Shown here: positions 16,417 to 25,900 of the stretch, one piece after another
Numbering within the stretch: the first letter of the stretch is position 1
Layout of the letters: each line of letters starts with the position of its first letter
Virus record (IMG/VR): IMGVR_UViG_3300042564_003823
Coordinates: 32,189 to 96,188 of that record
Length of the DNA stretch: 64,000 nt
Direction: 5' to 3' (one strand)
From: a virus
Notes under the pieces: generated by a model
What the model saw: the letters and a program-made list of their open reading frames with translations, nothing else
Told to the model about the DNA's origin: nothing
Database searches by the model: none
Made by a program: the position numbers and the translations under genes

Positions 16417-17133
16417 ATGAGTTTAAACTTTTTTAACAAAAAAATTTATTTACTGGAAAGTAAGATTAATGTTGATCCATTTATTAATAAACAAATAATT
16501 TCAGAGATAAAAAAAATATCTATCGATAAATTACAATATAATTTTGACGATTTAGAAACTTTTATTGATAGTGAAACGATGAAGACTCACTATAACAAAC
16601 ATTACAAAGGATATGTTGATAAATTAAATGTTGAGTTAGAAAAAATAAAAGGTCCTGATTTAGATATTGAAGAAATTATAAAAAAAATATCTAAGTATAA
16701 TACGGTTGTAAAAAATAATGGTGGTGGTGCGTTTAATCATGCACTTTTTTGGAAAATGTTATCACCAAAAAAACAAGAAATTAAAGACCCGATAAAATCA
16801 AAAATTGAAAAGACTTTTGGTTCATATGAAAAGTTTAAAGAAAAATTTGAGGATGAGGCAAAAAGTAGGTTCGGTTCTGGATGGGTTTGGTTGGTGTTAA
16901 CTAAATCTAACACTTTAAAAATTGTAACGACCGCAAATCAAGACAACCCTTTAATGAATACAGAAAAAATACAGGGATACCCACTATTAGGTTTAGATGT
17001 TTGGGAACACGCATATTACTTAAAATATAAAAATCAAAGAGACAAATACGTAAAAAACTTTTGGAGAGTCGTGAATTGGGGATTTGTTAATGATCAATAC
17101 ACAACACAATTAGAAAGAAATAAAGTTAAGTGA
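16417..17133 (+). CDS. sod: Fe/Mn superoxide dismutase with N-terminal extension
   Basis: 238 residues. The enzyme converts superoxide to oxygen and hydrogen peroxide. The four metal ligands are present: H58 in MKTHYNKHY, H108 in AFNHALFW, D194 and H198 in GLDVWEHAYY. Q175 in ANQDNPLM points to the Mn-type or cambialistic subgroup. About 38 residues precede the usual start of the family (LQYNFDDLETFI); this extension begins MSLNFFNKKIYLLE and contains two [LI]-x-E sites (12-14 and 28-30), as in the capsid-targeting-like leaders elsewhere here. It has no signal peptide. It lies between a helicase and a neck gene, and its own TATTTATA box suggests expression with the structural genes. Confidence 0.93.
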   Translation: MSLNFFNKKIYLLESKINVDPFINKQIISEIKKISIDKLQYNFDDLETFIDSETMKTHYNKHYKGYVDKLNVELEKIKGPDLDIEEIIKKISKYNTVVKNNGGGAFNHALFWKMLSPKKQEIKDPIKSKIEKTFGSYEKFKEKFEDEAKSRFGSGWVWLVLTKSNTLKIVTTANQDNPLMNTEKIQGYPLLGLDVWEHAYYLKYKNQRDKYVKNFWRVVNWGFVNDQYTTQLERNKVK

Positions 17134-17134
17134 T

Positions 17135-17160
17135 AAGATATTTATATAAAAATATATCTT
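17135..17160 (+). promoter_or_regulatory. TATTTATA element inside a hairpin abutting the neck gene start
   Basis: TATTTATA at 17139-17146, 14 nt before the ATG at 17161. AAGATAT (17135-17141) and ATATCTT (17154-17160) form an inverted repeat that ends exactly at the start codon. Confidence 0.5.
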
Positions 17161-18279
17161 ATGAATACTGCAATTATCACCGAACCGGACAGAAGTAAAC
17201 TTTATAAAAGAATTAGAAATCTTTTAGGAGCACCTTTACGTAGTGTAGAGTTAGAAGACGAAATGATGGATTCGTTATTGGAACTATCAATTCAAGATTA
17301 TGCTCAACATGTAAATGATTGGTTGATTGAATCTCAGTGGTCGTCTTTATATGGTTTAAACTTGGATGAACAATCTGTGACAAGGGCGTTCACAACTAGA
17401 AGTTTAGATTGGGAAACACAATACACATATTCGTATTCAAAAATTGTTGGATTACAAGCGGGAGGAGATTATGTTTTGAAAAAAGATTATATAGATTTAA
17501 TTCCAAACCAACAAATATATGAAATACCTGCAGGAAGAGAATTAAATGAATTACTTTGGTTTACAAGATCTGAATTGGATGCAGCATATTTTGATCCGTT
17601 TATGGGAGGATTTGGTGGATTTGGTGGTATTGGTTTAGGTGGTGGAGCCGGATTTTCTCAAATGGGGACGACAGGAAATTATTTTATAACACCAGCATTT
17701 GATATTCTTTTAAGAATGCAAGATATAAGTATGAAAAGAAGAATAATATCAGGGGAACTAACATATAGAGTAACCGCATTACCTGAAGGTAAAAAGGCCA
17801 TACACTTAATGAATGTTCCTGGTGGTAAATTTGATTTTGGAAATATAAAGTATCAGAAATATAAAGTTTGGTATTGGTATTATGAAACAAACGATAGAGA
17901 AGATTGTTTGAAAAAAAATCCAGATATTGTAAAATTACCTTCAGACGTTCCAATTGATGAAATGAGATGGGATGAATTAAATTCACCTGCACAGACATGG
18001 GTTAGAAGATGGTTTACCGCTTATTGTAAAGAAACTTTAGCAAAAGTTAGAGGTAAGTATAGTGGTAACTTAAAAACACCGGATAGTGAAGTAACTTTAG
18101 AGTGGCAAAGTTTAAACACTGAAGCTAAAGACGAAAAAACTATTTTGTGGGAAGAACTTAAAGCTAGATTAGAAAGACTTAGACCTGAAAAACAATGGGA
18201 AATAAAAGGTCAAATGGCCGAAAACATGAATAAAGCACTTAAATTTAGACCATTTACAAGTCCATATAATGTTATATAA
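17161..18279 (+). CDS. Probable neck protein (T4 gp13-like)
   Basis: 372 residues. An N-terminal helical segment (YKRIRNLLGAP then VELEDEMMDSLLELSIQDY) looks like a head-tail adaptor helix bundle. There is a Gly-rich loop (about residues 148-167, FMGGFGGFGGIGLGGG). The C-terminal part WVRRWFTAYCKETLAKVRGK, then LEWQSLNTEAKDEKTILWEE, matches the pattern of T4-type gp13 proteins (a W-V-R-x-Y/F-T-A-A-L-K motif then a Gly-Lys segment). Such proteins close the portal after packaging and join head to tail. It is on the opposite strand from the other neck and tail genes. Confidence 0.6.
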   Translation: MNTAIITEPDRSKLYKRIRNLLGAPLRSVELEDEMMDSLLELSIQDYAQHVNDWLIESQWSSLYGLNLDEQSVTRAFTTRSLDWETQYTYSYSKIVGLQAGGDYVLKKDYIDLIPNQQIYEIPAGRELNELLWFTRSELDAAYFDPFMGGFGGFGGIGLGGGAGFSQMGTTGNYFITPAFDILLRMQDISMKRRIISGELTYRVTALPEGKKAIHLMNVPGGKFDFGNIKYQKYKVWYWYYETNDREDCLKKNPDIVKLPSDVPIDEMRWDELNSPAQTWVRRWFTAYCKETLAKVRGKYSGNLKTPDSEVTLEWQSLNTEAKDEKTILWEELKARLERLRPEKQWEIKGQMAENMNKALKFRPFTSPYNVI

Positions 18280-18285
18280 TTTTTT

Positions 18286-18618
18286 ATGGCAGTTTTTAGA
18301 TCCGTATCATCACAAAGAATAATCAATGGTAATTTAATTGAAACTTCAGATTCTGCAATAGTCTCAAACCCATCATACGAGGTAAATGGCGAGTACGTAA
18401 TAATCACAAAAGGGATTCAAGACTGTGTTGTTATATTAAATGAAAATACAAGTGACCATGTAGTTATAAAGTCATTGACAAATACCATAGTAAAATCAAG
18501 TAAATTAATAGACGATGAATTTAACGAAGTAGAACTAAGTAAGGGTTCCTGCGTTGAATTTAAATACGTTAATGGTGGTTGGTACATACTTTCTTCTGAT
18601 GGACTAAAAGGTTCTTAG
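18286..18618 (+). CDS. Small beta-rich virion-like protein of unknown function
   Basis: 110 residues, starting 6 nt after the neck gene. It is almost entirely beta-strand by composition, with DCVVILNENTSDHVVIKSL, VEFKYVNGGWYILSSDG and no Cys. The pattern resembles small head or fibre-attachment proteins, but I cannot name a family. Its stop codon overlaps the convergent DNA polymerase stop by 4 nt and no terminator lies between, so the two mRNAs are probably antisense at their ends. Confidence 0.6.
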   Translation: MAVFRSVSSQRIINGNLIETSDSAIVSNPSYEVNGEYVIITKGIQDCVVILNENTSDHVVIKSLTNTIVKSSKLIDDEFNEVELSKGSCVEFKYVNGGWYILSSDGLKGS

Positions 18619-21515
18619 TCAAAAACTAAAGACATTAAATCTCCGTCTTCATCAAATTCATATAATTCTTCTTCATCAACCTTACTTTTAGAAATTCTGG
18701 TTTTCATTAGTTCCATATTACTATTAACATAATCGGTATTAACTAAATTAATAGTGTCGTCAATATACATGTAGTATGGATCAATACCTACAGATTGCCA
18801 AAAATTAATCTCCATGTCCGATAATGTTAATACCTCATCTAAGTTATCTTGGTCTTTTTCTTTCATTGGGTATCCTCTACCTAATTCTGTTTGTGACTTG
18901 GTAAAAATTGGTTGGTCTTTAGGATCTTCAATTAAAATGTCTTTTCTAATATCAGGACTATATACGACAAGTAATGGTTCAATTCTTTTATTGAATGCCG
19001 CTAAAGCCCTTAATACATTATAATCACCTAACAAATCTGGATTATTCTCAATCTCTTTTTCGTCAATTAAATAACAATTTAAAATAACCTCACTTTTTGA
19101 TAACATTTCAGGGGGGACCGCTCCGTGAATTTTTGTATATTCTTCTATTTGTTTTTTAGTCATTTTAGTTGTTTTTTTCTGAACGTCACCGTGTGATTTT
19201 TTTACACCATTATTAACATAATAAATTGTATCACCTAAACCTGGATTTTTTCCTGCATTTATTAAAAGTTCCATATGTGCTTGACGTGACATTAAACTTC
19301 CTGCCTTTGTTGTTTTTGTAATATGTACTTTATAATCATCTATTGATTGTTTAACACGGGCCTTGTTTGCAATCTTTGCTAACGGTATTTCTTTGTTGTA
19401 AATTTTACTTACATACTCATAATAGAAATCTAAAAACTCGCCACCCTTACCATCAAGTAACATTCTCAATCCCTTATCTAAAAACTCGGCAACATATGTT
19501 TGAAGTTTTTTAGATTTAATTGAATTACCTGTGAGTTTAACTTTACCTTTATCTGTTAGAAGTGCGTAGTTTTTACGAGCCACGTTAATGGTTGCTGGCC
19601 ATACACCATCAATATCAAGACCCATTTCATTTCTCATAAATAAGTCATTGTATTCAGCAACATCAGCTTCAGCTCCGGTATATACTTCACCCTCTTTAAC
19701 TAAACCGTTAAGACCTTTACCCACATAAGTATAGTTTTCTCTATCTATCGGAGTTTCAAAGTTAACCCCATCCGTATCCATAACCAAAGGAACATACCCT
19801 CTACTCATGAAATACATAATCATCTGTCGTAAATACTGCCTACCTGTACACGTAATCTGTTCTCCCATGTCAATGTCTCCCCATGGAAATACATGAGGCG
19901 CCGAGAGAGATCCAAAGAATGCGTTGATGAAGATTTTGATTGGTAATTGTTTTCTGTCATATGAGACTGAAAGTTTCGGATCCGTTTTTTTAAATTCACT
20001 TGCTAAATTTTTATATTTTATACGAGTATCTCTAAAGTACTTTAACATACTTTTCATCGCTCCTGTTACATCACAAGATGGGAATACGTCGTGAACTAAT
20101 TGAATAGATGGATAAAGAGATGAGTAGTCAAGTTTTAATACCTTTCTTGAATACCCAACCTGTACTAAACGAGAAAGACCTCCTGTGAATTTTCTTTTCT
20201 CTTTTTTCTTAGGTAGAGCCAAATTGTTTTTATAAGACCATGCACACATAATCATTTTCCATAATGTTGCTGTACCCATAGTTGATAGCCTTTCATATGT
20301 CGTTGGTACAAGTTTAGAAAGTAAAAAGTTTGCTTGGTTGAACTGTTCGTCAACAACCATAGTCTCATAAAGGTCATCATCAAGGTAGTCCTCAATAATT
20401 TTTGAACCATTAGTTTTAAAATATACATCAGTTCTTCTTGAACAAATTTCATCTATTTTTTCGTTGATCCCTATCTTTTTATAGTTACCATTTTCTTTAT
20501 TCATCCAATAGTCCTCATTGTCAAAATAAATCTTTCCGATTTTATCTCCCTCAACATAAACACGATTTTCTTTTTCTGCTTCAATAAATTTGGTAATATA
20601 CTTCAAACCCCAGCTTTTAATATCTGAGTTGATTGCCTGAGCTCTACGAACTGCGTGAGCAATATCAATAATATTGTAACCCCACATTTGTGTTTGAACG
20701 TAAGGCTCCATTTCGTTTGCTAATTTTAACATCCCGTCTTTTTGTTTTAAAGAGTGATCAGGATTTAAAGTTTTTGCAATTTTTTTAATATTTAATTTTA
20801 AAATTTCTGCACGTTTTAAAATAAACGGGAAGTCAAAGAATGCTGAGTTGTACCCACCAACAAGGGATGGTTTAAGTTGATCTATAGTTTCAAAAAACTC
20901 AATAATCATTCGTCTTTCTTCATCTTCATTTTGTGCCGATAAAGATTTCATAAAACCACGATTGTCTTTCATCCCTATTAAGAACATCTTACTTGTTTTG
21001 GGATCTAAACCTGTGGTTTCAATATCAAATACAAACCTGTGAATTTCATCGTATTCATCAAACCCTTTAAATAGTCTTTTACTTTTTTGGATGAGGTATT
21101 GTTCTACCGGTGTCATAATGGTAATTGCGTCTGAGTTATCCCTATTCCAAGGATCTAAACCACCACCTTTAAAAAAGTTTACAAGGTTTGAGTAAGACTT
21201 TGTTGTTTTAACTAAAAACGTTAATCCGTTTTTTAACCTTTCGTCTCCCCTGTCTTCTAATTTTTCTATGATAATGCCGTTTTCAGACATCGCCTTTTTT
21301 TGAAACTCCTTATTACCTTTATAGAAGTTTTTATCTTTAAGATCACCAACCCAAGCAAATGGAATAAACGTATCCATTCTCAAAAGTTTACCTTTGATTG
21401 GGTCTTGTATTACCTTGAAAATTTTATCTGATCTGTAATCGTATTCTAATGCGACAATATATTTTTCGTCGTCTTCGCCATGTAAAAAGCGTTCAATTTC
21501 TTCTTGAGGAACCAT
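18615..21515 (-). CDS. gp43: Family B DNA polymerase, T4 gp43 type
   Basis: 966 residues with both domains. Exonuclease: Exo I FVFDIETTGLDP (D164, E166) and Exo II GGYNSAFFDFP (about 220-230). Polymerase: motif A LDYSSLYPSI (D463), motif B KIFINAFFGS (527-536), motif C MDTDGVNF (D580, D582). Motif C carries Gly where most family B enzymes have Ser (DTDS). The C-terminus ends DLMSLVFD, similar to the clamp-binding tail of T4 gp43. The ATG at 21515 is used, but the frame stays open for about 38 codons upstream with protein-like content (for example NHYLLRKGNHNIF and NNPNLNYTN) and no ATG, GTG or TTG in the spacer, so an unusual upstream start cannot be excluded. No TATTTATA box precedes it, consistent with earlier expression. 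Confidence 0.95.
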   Translation of the reverse strand: MVPQEEIERFLHGEDDEKYIVALEYDYRSDKIFKVIQDPIKGKLLRMDTFIPFAWVGDLKDKNFYKGNKEFQKKAMSENGIIIEKLEDRGDERLKNGLTFLVKTTKSYSNLVNFFKGGGLDPWNRDNSDAITIMTPVEQYLIQKSKRLFKGFDEYDEIHRFVFDIETTGLDPKTSKMFLIGMKDNRGFMKSLSAQNEDEERRMIIEFFETIDQLKPSLVGGYNSAFFDFPFILKRAEILKLNIKKIAKTLNPDHSLKQKDGMLKLANEMEPYVQTQMWGYNIIDIAHAVRRAQAINSDIKSWGLKYITKFIEAEKENRVYVEGDKIGKIYFDNEDYWMNKENGNYKKIGINEKIDEICSRRTDVYFKTNGSKIIEDYLDDDLYETMVVDEQFNQANFLLSKLVPTTYERLSTMGTATLWKMIMCAWSYKNNLALPKKKEKRKFTGGLSRLVQVGYSRKVLKLDYSSLYPSIQLVHDVFPSCDVTGAMKSMLKYFRDTRIKYKNLASEFKKTDPKLSVSYDRKQLPIKIFINAFFGSLSAPHVFPWGDIDMGEQITCTGRQYLRQMIMYFMSRGYVPLVMDTDGVNFETPIDRENYTYVGKGLNGLVKEGEVYTGAEADVAEYNDLFMRNEMGLDIDGVWPATINVARKNYALLTDKGKVKLTGNSIKSKKLQTYVAEFLDKGLRMLLDGKGGEFLDFYYEYVSKIYNKEIPLAKIANKARVKQSIDDYKVHITKTTKAGSLMSRQAHMELLINAGKNPGLGDTIYYVNNGVKKSHGDVQKKTTKMTKKQIEEYTKIHGAVPPEMLSKSEVILNCYLIDEKEIENNPDLLGDYNVLRALAAFNKRIEPLLVVYSPDIRKDILIEDPKDQPIFTKSQTELGRGYPMKEKDQDNLDEVLTLSDMEINFWQSVGIDPYYMYIDDTINLVNTDYVNSNMELMKTRISKSKVDEEELYEFDEDGDLMSLVFD

Positions 21516-21603
21516 ATTTGTATAATTTAAGTTTGGGTTATTATACTCACAAAAAATATTGTGATTTCCCTTTCTTAATAAATAATGGTTAAATGGTGAA
21601 ATG

Positions 21604-21957
21604 TCAAATGATGTTGATATATAAATTTGAAACTATTGGTGCGATCAACTCTCCGTTTTCTAATATAATTGAAAATTCTCCGATGAATCTTCCTTTTTTA
21701 TTTGTGTCTCTTGCCGACCATTTGTAATAGATATAATATTCTCTATCTGAATCAGGATTTGTTCTATTTTTTTCTGTTAAATAAGCCGGTTGCATAAATA
21801 TTTTTTGAATTCCGTTGTCTTCACTTTTCATAGAAAAACGGATATTCGCGTTATCTAAAACAGAATAAAATTCTTTCCATGAGTCGGTTCTTCCGTCTCT
21901 GATAACATCCATTTTTAAAATGGGTAAACTTGTATTTTGTTGAATAAAAAACTCCAT
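21604..21957 (-). CDS. Small probable baseplate or fibre-base protein
   Basis: 117 residues. The opening NTSLPILKMDVIRDGRTDSW followed by NANIRFSMKSEDNGIQKIF resembles the N-terminal immunoglobulin-like domain of phage baseplate upper proteins (a short strand, then a segment defining a variable N-A-x-I-x-F). The rest is beta-rich. It is the last gene of the fibre block and could attach fibres to the baseplate. There is no TATTTATA box nearby. Family match is by eye only. Confidence 0.5.
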   Translation of the reverse strand: MEFFIQQNTSLPILKMDVIRDGRTDSWKEFYSVLDNANIRFSMKSEDNGIQKIFMQPAYLTEKNRTNPDSDREYYIYYKWSARDTNKKGRFIGEFSIILENGELIAPIVSNLYINII

Positions 21958-22009
21958 TAGTTATAATAAGTATTTTATTTTTTATCTTAATTGTGAAAAT
22001 TTATTTTTT

Positions 22010-22969
22010 TTAATCATTATAAACTTCAAATGTTAATGTATTATTAGGGGAAAATTGATTTTTTATTCTTTCTGTGGTTGTTAATATGATGCCACCCTCA
22101 TTTTCTAAATCAACCGAAAAAGTACCAAGAGTACTAATGATATTATCATTATTCAAAGCAATAACCAACTCGTCAATACTATTAACTTCATTATAATCAC
22201 CATAAATTGTTTCTACGGAGTTTTCTCCAATGGTACCGGCATAAATCCTAATAGTTATGTTACCATAAGGAAATTTACTAGTGTTTAAACCATATGCAAC
22301 AAAAGGAGTTGTCGGACCTTGATTGATAGTGATCTCAACTGGTGTATAGTATAATGCGTTATCTATATTACTACCATCAAAATACATCTCAACAAAAATT
22401 GCCGAATCCTTTTCAGTATAATTACTAACGCCTGTTATCCCAATCGGAGGAAACCCAGACCAATTAAATGGGTATTTAATTGACATATTTATTTTTGTTT
22501 TAGCTCTCGGAAAAGAATTAAATAAAGGTCCTGTACTATTATTAACCCCTATGTAATAACCATTACCACCAAACGGATTCTGTTCCCAAGATATTTTATA
22601 CCCAAGAGTATTTTCTAATACATCAACAATTAAACCACCACCTGATGTTAATTCTGAATTGTTACCCCAAAAATTAGGAGTTTCTCCTGTTGCAATAAAA
22701 ACACATCCGGTTTCATTAATTGTTCCCGATTCTACATATGCAATGTTACTAAAATCGTCACCCGACTGATATGATGTTATTGTATATGATTCACCAATTA
22801 TTAATCCATAGTTAAATTGACCGATATTGGTTCCTATTATACTTCCTGTTTGAGTTAATAATGCCCTATAAACACCTGTGTTATTAATTGTTGTTGTTCC
22901 TGTGACAATTAAGTTACCGTTTATTGTTTGTGCTGATAAGTTATTTACTATATATTTAGTTGTCTCCAT
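22010..22969 (-). CDS. Tail fibre / adhesin protein
   Basis: 319 residues, beta-rich, Asn/Gly/Thr-rich, without signal peptide. The N-terminus (NNLSAQTINGNLIVTGTTTI) resembles short fibre repeats used as trimerisation stems. At residues 57-104 is a YTITSYQSGDDFSNIAYVES module continuing with CVFIATGETP, which recurs in marine phage fibre proteins. The C-terminal half looks like a compact beta domain (for example AIFVEMYFDG, then VEITINQGPTTPFV). It lies 2 nt after the nonapeptide-repeat gene, so probably the two are one transcription unit. The receptor is unknown. Confidence 0.6.
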   Translation of the reverse strand: METTKYIVNNLSAQTINGNLIVTGTTTINNTGVYRALLTQTGSIIGTNIGQFNYGLIIGESYTITSYQSGDDFSNIAYVESGTINETGCVFIATGETPNFWGNNSELTSGGGLIVDVLENTLGYKISWEQNPFGGNGYYIGVNNSTGPLFNSFPRAKTKINMSIKYPFNWSGFPPIGITGVSNYTEKDSAIFVEMYFDGSNIDNALYYTPVEITINQGPTTPFVAYGLNTSKFPYGNITIRIYAGTIGENSVETIYGDYNEVNSIDELVIALNNDNIISTLGTFSVDLENEGGIILTTTERIKNQFSPNNTLTFEVYND

Positions 22970-22971
22970 TA

Positions 22972-25900
22972 TTATTCATTTATATTTTTTATTGTTAATA
23001 CATCACTTCCATCGTAGTAAGATAACCTATTCGTTAAACTTGAGTTTTTGAAAATTTCACAATTATATAATTCATAAACAGAAGGGTTTGGTGATACCGC
23101 ATCAACTGTTATAGTAAAATTATCAGTTATTATATCAGTTATTGTTATTGTGATGTCATCAACTCCGTCAGTACCGCCAAATAAACTACCTAATATCACT
23201 AGTTGATCTCCATCGGTGTATCCAGCACCTTGATTATCGTTTAAAAGGGAACTTATATTTCCACTACCGTCAACAACTATATCAAAAGTTGCATTTACTC
23301 CGGTCCCTCCTGTCACAGCAAGACTAGGGTACGTACCTGTAGTTCCTGTTTGGATAGAATAATTATCGGTATATGTGTCTATTGCATCATTAAATCCACC
23401 AATAGAAGTTCCTAATATTGTGATGGTATTACCACATAAGTATAATTTACCTGATGTATTTAATGTAACATTAGTTACAGAACCACCTAATACGACAATA
23501 TCAAATGATGCATTTACACCAATACCATCGGTGTCTCCATTTATTCCTGTATATGTGTTGTCAGCAGCACTAGTACCCACAGAATTATGACTAAATCCTG
23601 TTATATTTCCATAATTTGTTGTAAAGTCCTCAAACTCAACATTTGTATTTACATTATTCCATTGAAAATAATCTCCAATCGTGTTGTAAGAGAAGTTATC
23701 AGAAATTGTATTGTCATAAAAATATTCCCTAATATTGTTTCTATAAAAATAATTTCCAATTTTGTTCCCTCGGTATTGACTTCCACCAAAACCAAACCCA
23801 TCAAGTATATCATTACTTTCAAATGACGACCCAATTACATTACTTCTAAAGTCATTTGTAATGTTATTATTTCTAAAATCATTTCTAATTTGATTATCTT
23901 GAAAATTATTACCTATATTATTATTTTGAAAGTCGTTTCCAATTTGATTATATCGGAAATTACTACCGTTATTAGGTGCGGTATAGATTGAGTTCCATTC
24001 GGTATCTTGTGGAGACACGTTATAATCCCAACTATTTTCACTCACAATATTATAAATACCGTTTTGACTTCCTCTAGTTATTTCAACAACTCCTGGAACA
24101 ATAATATCAACTTCATTACCGTAATTTGTTTTTGTAAATGTAATTAAATCCCCTATATTATTACCGTTAGAATCAATTTCTTGTCTTTCATATTGGAATC
24201 CACCACCATTAGGATTTTCATTATTACCTTGTGTCCATTGAGTAAATTTAATTTTAAAGTATTGTGAAGTTGAGATTACCTTCATTACTAATTCTTTACC
24301 TAATAGTCTGTTACCTAATCCGCCACCCCCGACAACTTGATAAAAATTATCATAAGTTCTTGCGGATACCGTTGATAGGTCATTCCACCCAAATAAATTA
24401 GTGTTAGTAGGTTCATTGTTCTCAAAAAACTCCCCGATATTATTAGCTTCAAAATCATGACTAATTAAATTACTATAAAAATAATAACCTATGTCATTTC
24501 TTCTGAAATCATCACCTACCTTGTTTTCATTAAATCCATTACCAATTTGGTTTAGTTCAAATTGCCAACTAGTTTCATTATTATTAAAACCATTTAATAT
24601 TGTATTCCCTTTGAATTCCCCATTAACTATGTTTTGTTGAAAATTATTCCCAATTGAGTTATTTTGGAAATCTTGTCTTATAATATTATTATTAAAATTT
24701 TGTCCAATTCTATTTCTATAAAAGTCAAAAGTACCATCTTCAACATTACCAAAATCACCTATAGTATTATTATTAAAATCATTTAGAATTTGGTTGTCAT
24801 AAAAGTCTGAATATATTGTATTATTATTAAAATCATTACCAATAATATTATATCTAAAACCAGAACTATTTTCAGCTAATAATCTATTATTATTAAAATT
24901 AGCACCAATCTGATTTTCAGTTAGATTAGTATTTATCAGATTATTATTGAAACTATCTTTAAAAACACAATCATCAATATCGTTCGTTGATGCGTTTTCA
25001 TAACAATAGTCACCCCAAATATTATTTGAGTTATCGGTACCCCATGTATTATTAAAACAGTAATCACCAAATTTATTACTTTCGTATTGTCCTTCTAAAA
25101 ATACATTGTTTGCTAATATAAATGTATTAGTTGCTAAATTAGTGTAGTTATTTGCATAATTACCAACATAATTATTTTTAGCATATTCATTTGATATCGC
25201 ATCCCCAAATGTTGTATATTCTTGGTAGTCATTTGTTTTAACATTTGTTCTTTTATAACTAAAATACCCATTTGTGTCGTTTGTTTCTTCTATTGTATTA
25301 TAAATTATAGCCCCTGGACCTGTTTCGGTTATAGTATCTCCTGAAACAGTCATTAAAGTATTACCACTTATTGATACTATTTCAAAATAAGAAGGTGATA
25401 CGCTGTTTGTATATATTACGTCACCAACAGTTAAAGCACTAAAAGTAGTATTTGTACCACTTACAGTTCCACCTGATAAAATCTCTACAGTTCCGTTTAA
25501 TCTTAATTCTTCTCTGTAAGTAAATAATTTATACCTTTTAAATAAAACATTTCTGTGATCATAATCGGTTCTATTATTAAACTCATCTATCCTTTCTGTA
25601 ATTCTACCATAAGAAGTACCGCTAGTGACTTCTGTTTGGTTATAATAAACATCATATTGAATTCTATCATTAGGATATTTAGGTTGATATGCGGTTGTAC
25701 TAATGGTATTCTCCCCTGTTGCTAAAACCATTATAGGGTCAATAGGTCCTTGTTTGTAATTACCCGTGAGTCCTGTATTAATAATAGGATTACCATTATA
25801 ATTAAAATCAGGTTGGTCATAACAAGTTCTAAAGTCTGTTATTAGGTAGTAAGATCCCGTAGTTAATCCACTCCCATCAATCAGGTCATTAATTTCTGAA

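Noticed and set aside
23587-23826. Plus-strand ORF opposite the nonapeptide repeats
   Set aside because: Its repetitive Ile-rich sequence is the reverse complement of the 27-nt repeat units, so an artefact of the repeat.
23659-24915. Regularly spaced short repeats, CRISPR-like by eye
   Set aside because: Period is 27 nt with no constant repeat and spacer separation, in frame inside a coding sequence.
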